Origin: Rhizomys pruinosus
Taxonomy: Eukaryota > Chordata > Mammalia > Rodentia > Spalacidae
Assembly: GCA_009823505.1 (NCBI GenBank)
Contig: VZQC01000610.1
Span: forward strand, 1,353,104-1,417,103
Direction of reading: 5' to 3'
Length of the DNA stretch: 64,000 nt
The position numbers and the translations under genes were made by a program. Shown one piece after another: positions 56,855-64,000 of the stretch; positions within the stretch are counted from its first letter, which is position 1; the number at the start of each line of letters is the position of its first letter. The notes beneath the pieces were generated by a model. That model was given only the letters and a program-made list of their open reading frames with translations, ran no database searches and was not told the origin of the DNA.

Positions 56855-57629
56855 GCAGAGTATTGTACTTCAATGGCTACCCCACATCTTGGGTGTCACT
56901 GGTTCTGCACTCTGACACTCTTTCTGTAGAACACAGGGAGCAGGTCTATAAGTGAAACAGCTACTGCTGATTTTGTTAAAGGACACAGAGGCTGTGTGAA
57001 AGATACAAGGAGGCTATGTCCACCCCTCAGGGAGCAGCTTTTGAGGCACTCAAGTGTGTGCAAGCAGACCTCTGACAAGGGACAGATATATGTCCACTCT
57101 TCCTGCAAATCCTCAATAAGTGCCATCCTCATTCCAGGCTCAGGGTAAAGTGCTGTGGAGAAGACAGCGACAGGTCAGCCAGTGTCCTGCTCTCCCTGCA
57201 GGAGAAAGGACAGCTCATGGAGAAGTGACACTCCAAGGAAACCAAAATTAACCAGTAGAGACATGGGGGCTTGCATGCCTGTCCTTCCTAGTCAGCTCCT
57301 GTCCCTTCAGAACCCTCCTGTTGTTCATTGGGGAACCATGTCTCCTTACTCTTACAGTGTTGTGAGCCAGGCTGTCCTCCTTCTGAGCCCTCAGTGATAG
57401 AGTTCAGAGACAGAGTGGTATCAGGGTTGCTCAGGAAGCTCAGTTCCTAGAGTCTCTCTGCAGATATTCGAGAATGACTTATCTTTCTGCTCAGTTTGCG
57501 AAGTAAGTGAGATAAAACCTACATAGCTTGGAGTGATCAGGACCCAGCACTTAGTGCTTGGAGAGAAACATCCAGAGATTTACAAAAAAAAAAAAAAGAC
57601 CTCTTATTAAGGAGCTGATGAGAAAGTTG
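56852..57629. other. Unassigned sequence
   Basis: No gene or repeat recognised. Confidence 0.4.
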
Positions 57630-57775
57630 GGAAGATGTGGTTGGTTATATCATGTTTATAATCCCAGCACTTGGGAGGCTAAGGTGGGAAGTGAGAAGAT
57701 CACAGGTGTAAGGTGCACAGCCAGACCCTACCTCAAAAAACTAAAAACTAAACAAAAAAATGGGAGAGGGAAATG
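57630..57775 (+). mobile_element. B1-like SINE, old
   Basis: Centred on tttataatcccagcacttgg with a diverged right half and an A-rich end. Confidence 0.65.
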
Positions 57776-57911
57776 AGAAGAAGAGAAGGACAAAGGGGAA
57801 GTCCTATTTTCTTCCAAGGATCTGGATCCGGCCATTCTGAAACCGTCCAGGACTGTGGAAGTTGCTGCCTTGTTTGGCATTGCTGATGTCATAAGCTAGG
57901 ACAAAACTCCT

Positions 57912-58145
57912 TTCTTTTTAAAAATTTATTTTTAATTTTTCATATGTATGAGTGTTTTCCCTGCATGGATGTAAGTGCACATGTGTGTGTACACTCAAGG
58001 AGGCCAGAAGCAGGCATGGGATCAGATCCTCTGGAAATAAGAGGTACAGATGGCTGTTAGCTGCCATGTGGGTGCTGGCAAATGAAACTGGATCCTCTGC
58101 AAGAGCAGCCAGTGCTCTTAACTGCTGAGCCATCTCTCCAGTCCC
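57912..58145 (-). mobile_element. B3/B2-related SINE
   Basis: Reverse SINE: T-rich left end, gccatgtgggtgctggcaaa, cctctgcaagagcagccag and the gagccatctctccagtccc head complement. Confidence 0.82.
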
Positions 58146-59009
58146 AAACCATACAAAGCTCACTTCCTAAAGAAACACAGATTTCGTCCCTTACAGCTCT
58201 GCAGGAGTCTGAAGTCAGTCCTGCTGGGTTGCCTACCATCTGCAGGGTCAAGAAAAAAATTGGTTCATTGGTCCTTCTGCCATTCCCGCAGTCCAGAGGC
58301 CGCCTTCAGTCCTCAGCTTATACTCCACTATCTTCAAAGGACATCACTCCGACTTGTGCTCCTCTCATATGTCAACCTTTGTCTACATTCCGACATTCTC
58401 GTCTCTGCTTTATAGATCTCTGTGGGAACATGAAGTTGATCCCTACGATTCAACAATTTCCCCATACTGAGCCATTTCATTTACTTCTGCAAAGCCCCTT
58501 TGCCAGCTAAGGTGGCATGCTCACCAGCCCCAGGAACAAGGTGTGGATGTACTTGGACAGCCATTCTTCTGAATGCTGAATATTAGGTATTTCTGATTTT
58601 CCCTCATGCTTCAGTCAAGGCAGGTTGTGGCTTGTTTCTGAACTCTTGTTTGCAATAAAAAAGAGATGGCAGACTGGACTATGGAGAAGAAGAAATCATC
58701 AAAGTTCAGGAAGTCATCGTGAAAGTGGCTGAGTGAAGTACGCCAAGGCAGGAGAGGTTTTCTGGAGTGAGTGGATGATATAAGGCAGCACGTGGAGCTG
58801 AAGAATGTGCAGAGAGCATCTGCACCATCGGGTCCCTCGGGGTGCTCCTGGTGCTGTCTCTTCTCCAGGTACAACTGTTGATGGTGTCCTCTCACTTTCT
58901 CCCTGCCCTACCCTGCTTTGGGCATCATTACTCAAGCTCTGCTTAGGGCACCACAGAGTACTGGATTTCCTGATCCACTCATACCCAGGCATTGTGAACA
59001 CGAACCATG
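58146..59009. other. Unassigned sequence
   Basis: A 142-codon plus-strand frame (58082-58510) begins inside the SINE, so it is not evidence of a gene. Nothing else is recognised. Confidence 0.4.
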
Positions 59010-59370
59010 ATGATCAACACCGACTGTCGCCTTGACAGAATCTGGAGTCACCTGGGAGACACTGAGCACATCAAGAGGGAGTTTCCAGATTAGGTTCACT
59101 GAGGTGGGAAGAACCACTGAATGTTGACGGCACCATCCCATGGGCTGGGGTCCTGGAGTGCATGAAAATGAGAAAGCAAGCTGAGCGCCAGTACTGGCGC
59201 TCTCTGCTTCCTGACTGTGCAGGCCAGGTAACTAGCTGCTTCACCTTCCTGCCTCCACACCTTCTCCTCCATCCTAATTTTGCAACTGTGAGCCAAAGTA
59301 AATCCTTTCTGTAAGCTCTTTTAGCCAGTGATTTTGCTACAGCAACAAGGAAAGTAAGTACTACACGCAG
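59010..59370 (+). mobile_element. MaLR-type LTR
   Basis: Forward order: cgccttgacagaatctgga, tgaggtgggaagaaccac, a ggctggggtcctgga block, ctgtgagccaaagtaaatcc and ctacagcaacaaggaaagta near the end. Confidence 0.68.
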
Positions 59371-59931
59371 CCTCCCTCCCCAGCAATGTATTACTTACAT
59401 GTATGCCATCGATCTTGGCCTTCAACTCCTCGAATGTTGCTTTTCTCAAGATCCATCCAGGAAGAAAAAGGGCAGAGCAAGGTGGGCCAGGAGTATGCAC
59501 GGTGTGGATGGACGGAATCTGTCTGCCTGAAAATGAAAGCACAAGGGGCGAGGCAGCTCTGGGTACAGGCAGTGATGCAGCAGACAGCAATGTACTTGGC
59601 AGAGATCAGCTCCTGCAGACTAATGAGACTCTGTCAATAACTGTCACAGATCTGTAGAAACTCCATCTGAGGGCATATGTCAGACTGAGCTGCTTAGCAT
59701 TCTGAAAGAGGCTTCTATTTCAAGACCTTTCAGGAGAATCTTTATGGGCAAATTTCTAATGATTGCAGGAATCTCACTAACAGGAATAGAAGAGAAAAGG
59801 AGAGACATCAGTGGATAGATGGTGAAACATCCAACAGAACAAATTCCTCAGTAAAACTCATTCCTGGAAGCCAGCATTGGGCTGAGAAAATGCCTTGCAC
59901 CATATTCTGGAGCTCTACTCCAACTCCTATG

Positions 59932-59934
<3 letters not shown>
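59371..59934. other. Unassigned sequence
   Basis: No gene or repeat recognised. Confidence 0.4.
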
Positions 59935-59996
<62 letters not shown>

Positions 59997-60009
59997 TACA
60001 CACACACAC
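59935..60009 (+). repeat. (CT)n(CA)n compound microsatellite
   Basis: About 37 bp of ct followed directly by about 38 bp of ca with one ta. Confidence 0.96.
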
Positions 60010-60942
60010 TTAAAAATATCTGCTTGCATATCATTCCATGCTTAAATTTTTTTCTTCCACAAGAAATATTTGCAATATACATTTATTGAGAATAGTTCCC
60101 AAGAAAAGACAGAATTTGTCCTATGATTTATTACCTACTGAATATTTCTAGAAAGTTTGTTCTAAATGCAAAGCTCTTCTGAAAATGCAGAAATACTTAG
60201 AAGTGTCCTGTTGCCTACCAGAGATACATTCTTTCTGTATTTGATGTCTTCCCAGGTTTTGGAAACAATGCCAGATTTTCTGTGGGAATTGAACCCTGCT
60301 CTGCTTTCAATTCAAATGCTGTCCATGGACTGGGGAGGTGTCACATGGTACAGTTATGGCCAATCAATATAAGCCATCTCCTTATTGACAGTGATTAGTT
60401 GAGGAGGGTGTATCAGATTTCCCCACTTCCTAAGTTCTACTAAGGGAATTTGTTGAAATAAATCCAGCAAATCCAGCATGTTGACATTGCCAGTCTGGGC
60501 AGAAACGGAGACTGGAAGGGCCACATGCATGGGCATGTTTTCTGGAGCCTCAGAGTTGCACAGGGAAACAAACTGGGCTTAAACTAGGCCATGTCTCTTG
60601 GGGGGAGGGGGACTGCACCCTGGAATCATGGGTGCTGAGCAGTCATCAGTTTACAGTGGGAGTTCCAATAGGGACATGGCTCCTGCTCTTTCCTTATGGA
60701 GACTTTAACGTCTGCACATTTAGTTATGGTCCATGATCTAGCCATTTTCCCCATACCCAAGTGCATCCTGGCAGGCACCACATAGAAGATCACAAAACAG
60801 AATCATTCTGTGGGAAATTACCTCCAGCAAAGATCACCTTCAAATACACTTTCCAGCAAGCCATTCAAAAGATTATTTTAGAAAATCTCATGCACCAAAT
60901 TAGACTTTCAAATTGTATGTGTTATTAAAAATATTTGGTGAG
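60010..60942. other. Unassigned sequence
   Basis: No gene or repeat recognised. Confidence 0.4.
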
Positions 60943-61153
60943 GGCTAGAGAGATGACTCAATTGTTAAGACCAGTGACTGCTCTCACAGAGGACCTGGGC
61001 TTGGTACATGGCTGCTCACTACCATGTGTAACTCCAGGTCCAGAGTCTCTGACACACTCTTCTGATCTTCCTGGACACTGCACATATGTGGTCCATGCAG
61101 ATACATGTAGATAAATCCCTCATGAACATAAAATAAAATTAGTCTTAAAAATA
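60943..61153 (+). mobile_element. B3/B2-related SINE
   Basis: agggctagagagatgactca head, gtgtaactccaggtccag body and an aaaataaaattag tail. The B-box region is eroded. Confidence 0.75.
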
Positions 61154-61163
61154 TAATGATGGT

Positions 61164-61815
61164 GTTCTAGTTTGCATTCTCTTGTTGTGACAAACATCAT
61201 GATTAAAAGAACTTAAAGAGGGGTTGGAGAGATGGCCTAGCGGTTAAGAGCACCGACCGCTCTTACAGAGGACCCGGGTTCGATCCCCAGCACCCACATG
61301 GCGGCCGAGAACCGTCTGAAACTCCAATTCCAGGAGAACTCCAGTTCCAGGGGAATCCGAGACCGTCTTCTGACCTCCGCGGCTTTGCACGACACGGGTG
61401 CACAAACTTGCATGCAGACAGTACATTCATACACATACAGAAATAAATAAAATTAAAAAAAATAAAAAAATAAAAGAACTTAAAGAGAGAAAAGTTTATT
61501 TGACTTACACTTTCAGGTAGCAGTGGATCACTGAGGGAAGTCAGGACTGGAACTCAAGTCAGGAACCTGGAGGCCTGAACTGAAGCAGAGTCCATGGAGG
61601 AATGCTTCTGACTGACTTGCTACCTCTGGCTTTCTCAGCTACTTTTCTTACACTGTCCAGATCCACCTGCCTAGGATGACACTGCCCACAGTGGGCCAGG
61701 CCATCTTATATCAATTAGCAATCAAGAAAATGTCCTGCAGACATGATCACAGGCAATCACCCGATTAAGTCTCCCTCAGATAATTCTGGCCTATGTCAAG
61801 CCACCACACCCACAC
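61164..61815 (-). mobile_element. MaLR LTR interrupted by a B2
   Basis: Reverse LTR starting gttctagtttgcattctctt and continuing after the B2 with gagaaaagtttatttgactt, ggccaggccatcttatatca and a tatgtcaagccacc right end. Confidence 0.78.
61221..61470 (+). mobile_element. B2 SINE (long form), very young
   Basis: Forward B2 with intact A/B boxes, many CpGs and the extra internal block. A perfect 17-bp duplication taaaagaacttaaagag flanks it at 61204-61220 and 61471-61487. Confidence 0.98.
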
Positions 61816-61819
61816 CATC

Positions 61820-62300
61820 AAGAGATTGACTTGCCCTTCCTCAGCAGCATCAGCTGCCAATAGGTCCCCTGACAGGGTGGAACCAGAGGGGCCCATCTCC
61901 CAGACATTATGGAATTTTGCGTGGCACCTTCTTGGATGGGTCTTGTGCAGGGAACCACAGCTGCTGTGAGTCTATGAGGACAACAGCTATGCCCAGAAGT
62001 CAGCTTTTCACAACCTCCCTCCTCATCAGCTCCTCCGTTCCTTCCACACACTCTTTCTCAATGCTCCCTGAGCCTTGGATGATGGGAGGTGAATGTAGAT
62101 GACTTATCCACAGCTGAGAACTCACAGTTATTTATTTAGACTTGGCACGTTGACCAGTTACAAGCATTAACTGCTTTAACTGCTATCCATTAGGGGGAAA
62201 AAAGGCACTTCTCTGACCAAAGTTGAAGCAGCATAAATCTATGAGTATAAACATAAATATTTACAAGGCAGTTTGAGAGCAAGAATGCAAAGAAATTGAG
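61820..62300 (-). mobile_element. LINE-1 3' UTR, reverse
   Basis: Same family and orientation as 18985-19440: agctgccaataggtccc, ttgtgcagggaaccacagct, gtgagtctatgaggacaa, ccctgagccttggatgatg, and the gttgaccagtt block farther right. Confidence 0.65.
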
Positions 62301-62624
62301 ATAAGAGATTAATATGGCTGTCTGGTATAGGATGCAGCCAGGGAAGGCCAGGGCACTCCAATCCTGGGTGACTTGATGTTCTCATATCTCCTTTTGCCTG
62401 TCTCCCTCCTCACCTCCTGTCAATCTTTCTGTCTCCATTATCTTCCCACCCCCACATCAGTCTGTGGTGGATGCAATCAATCATGTCAGTGTCCCACAAA
62501 GGCACACAGTAAATGGTACAGCTTAGTATCAAGAAAGTCCATACATCAATGCAGAATATCTGTAGCAATCACACTTGATCCACAACTGCCCCACAGCCTG
62601 ATGGCCAACACTTCTCTAGCATTT
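62301..62624. other. Unassigned sequence
   Basis: No gene or repeat recognised. Confidence 0.4.
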
Positions 62625-62897
62625 TTAATTTTTTTTAAATATTCTTTTTTATTTTCTTTATTTTTGTATGTGTGTGAGTGTACTGTCTGCATGTAGGTTT
62701 GTGCACCTATGTCGTGCAATGCCTCGGAGGTCAGAAGAGGGTGTTGGATTCCCTTGGAACTGGAGTTCTCCTGGAATTGGAGTTACAGACAGTTCTCAGC
62801 CGCCATGTGGGTGCTGGAGATCTACAAGATCTACAAGGTGCCTGGTCCTCTACAAGAGCAGTCAGTGCTCTTAACCACTAGGCTATCTCTCCAGCCC
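62625..62897 (-). mobile_element. B2 SINE (long form) with altered B box
   Basis: Reverse B2 flanked by cttctYtagcattt at 62611-62624 and 62898-62911. Where other copies have the B box, this one has a tandem atctacaag pair and extra bases, so internal transcription is probably impaired. Confidence 0.92.
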
Positions 62898-63282
62898 CTT
62901 CTTTAGCATTTATTGACTTTAACTGTGATACCTGTGGTCGGTTAGCAACAGCCACCTGAATATGGAATCCTTCCCATGTCCTTTTCACGTTTCACCTCTG
63001 TTCATCTAAAAGTATCTTTTTAATCTCAAGTGTGTTTAATGCATCCTGCATTTTTGTTCCTTTTTCTGAATTCAGTGTACCAAAAACTTTGCCACCTAAT
63101 ATGAATACCCAGTGCTCATTTGTCTTTCCAACCCTCTCTGTCCTGCAGGACACCTACTTTTATCTGTGTATGAAATAATCCCCCAATTCAATGCCATCCA
63201 TCCTTTGTATTTGTTTCTTCTTTTTTTCCAAAGAAGGAATGGGAAGTGTTAGTGCAGTGAACATAAGAAACCAGCTCTCACT
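62898..63282. other. Unassigned sequence
   Basis: No gene or repeat recognised. Confidence 0.4.
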
Positions 63283-63393
63283 TTTTTTTTTTTTTGGTCT
63301 TTTTCGAGACAGGGTCTCCCTGTAGTCCCAGCTCTCCTGGAACTCGCTCTGTAGACCAGGCTGGCCTTGAACTCACAAAGATCCACCTGCCTC
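63283..63393 (-). mobile_element. B1 SINE, head missing
   Basis: Reverse B1 with a poly(T) left side and ggtctccctgtagtcccag. It stops at gatccacctgcctc, about 50 bp short of the usual head, where L1-like sequence begins. Confidence 0.88.
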
Positions 63394-63890
63394 ACTCCTT
63401 GCTCCTAACCAGGCGGTGGCATTGTAGGAGTCATTCTGAGGGATGGACATTCTTTACACCTAAGAAGATGGAGAACTGGGCAGCTCCCAAGGTGACAGGC
63501 ATGGGCTGAGCAACTGAGGCAAAGTTGGGGGAGGAGGTCCTAGGGGTCCCCGTGAGCACTGAGGAGCACCGGAGGTGATCAGAGGGCATTTGGACCCTTG
63601 GTGACTGGAGCTCAGAGCTGCAGACATAGGCCGAGGGCATCTGGAGACAGCTGGACCAGGAAGACAAGGGAAACACCTGAAGAATATAAGCAAAGCCAGT
63701 CTTCAACTCAACAACAACAAAGATATCTCAGCTTCACAGTAGAATCACAACCAACAAAAGAAACCCAAAGGCCAAATGCACAACGAAAAAAACAATAACA
63801 TGAAAAACTCAAATGATAAGCCTCTACCAAATACTACTACTCCTATAGAAGAATTCTATACCGAAGACTCTGTAGATGTACCTAAGGATA
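63394..63890 (+). mobile_element. LINE-1 5' UTR and ORF1 start
   Basis: G-rich leader sequence leading into an A-rich, C-containing pre-ORF1 segment and an ATG at 63801. The first 33 codons align without gaps to the ORF1 start at 37691 (eight identities, including Y20-T21 and D32-L33). The frame is cut after about 30 codons by a poly(T) tract at 63896. Confidence 0.6.
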
Positions 63891-64000
63891 TAGATCTTTT
63901 TTTTTATTGATGCTTTGTGTATTTCATACATCATTTTCCAATTCAGTTCAGGCATATTTCCCTTTCCCTTCCCCGCATCCCACCCCACCCCATCCCAGAT
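63891..64000 (-). mobile_element. LINE-1 3' end, running off the window
   Basis: A T run (minus-strand A tail), then catacatcattttccaattc and a C-rich stretch on this strand, matching the L1 tail at 29468. The element continues beyond the window. Confidence 0.7.

Noticed and set aside
665..62897. tRNA gene candidates from A/B-box motifs
   Set aside because: Each belongs to a B2, B3, B4 or ID SINE head with SINE body and tail. No free-standing cloverleaf with an acceptor stem was seen.
1..64000. CRISPR arrays, bacterial operons or phage genes
   Set aside because: Repeat structure, SINE/LINE content and lack of long coding frames are those of rodent nuclear DNA. The tandem arrays are microsatellites.

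Overview
This is mammalian, rodent-type nuclear DNA with no protein-coding gene that I can support. Most of the recognisable sequence is transposable elements: B1, B2/B3, B4 and ID-like SINEs, several LINE-1 copies, and many LTRs of the rodent MaLR (ERVL-MaLR, ORR1/MT-like) group. Rodent-typical microsatellites and a few much older mammalian repeats (an L1M 3' end, a MIR, a hAT-type fragment) make up the rest. The B2 copies share a 3' half unlike the house-mouse B2, which together with abundant B4 and MaLR points to a muroid outside Mus, probably a cricetid (deer mouse, vole or hamster group). That species call is inference. All family names come from remembered consensus features, because no search could be run.

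Layout. 0-10 kb: B2, a CAT/CAC array, an L1 3' UTR, two MaLR elements on the minus strand (one complete, 7207-9197, split into a B4 SINE with a 5-bp target duplication), B1 and GT arrays. 10-24 kb: an ancient L1M 3' end, a solo MaLR LTR, three L1 3' UTR pieces, B1 pairs, B4/B2 nests and more MaLR LTRs. 24.8-30 kb: a decayed plus-strand L1 with ORF2 and 3' UTR remnants and B2/B3 insertions, followed by an L1 tail inserted into a B1. 31.4-38.5 kb: a MaLR LTR split by a 6.66-kb minus-strand block that contains L1 5' UTR, ORF1 and internally deleted ORF2 sequence, plus a 2-kb segment I cannot assign. 38.5-46 kb: SINEs, a MIR, and an LTR-like promoter with three 44-bp octamer/CCAAT repeats, a TATA box and a poly(A) signal. 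46.1-47.2 kb: a 1-kb CA array holding an exact 311-bp higher-order duplication. 48-49.2 kb: an LTR-like repeat, a sequence duplication around a single N, and a 500-bp purine tract. 49-64 kb: mostly unassigned sequence with scattered SINEs, MaLR LTRs and L1 ends. The window closes with the 5' end of one L1 interrupted by the 3' end of another.

There is no operon, gene cluster or novel multi-gene system here. The interest lies in insertion chronology, in retroelement structure (an ORF1 coiled-coil repeat, an ORF2 internal deletion, a duplicated A-tailed terminus, LTR enhancer repeats), and in places where the assembly itself is suspect. Single Ns lie at 32909 and 48748, and one indel-rich stretch is near 36.3 kb. 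Element edges without a stated target-site duplication are approximate to about 10-30 bases.
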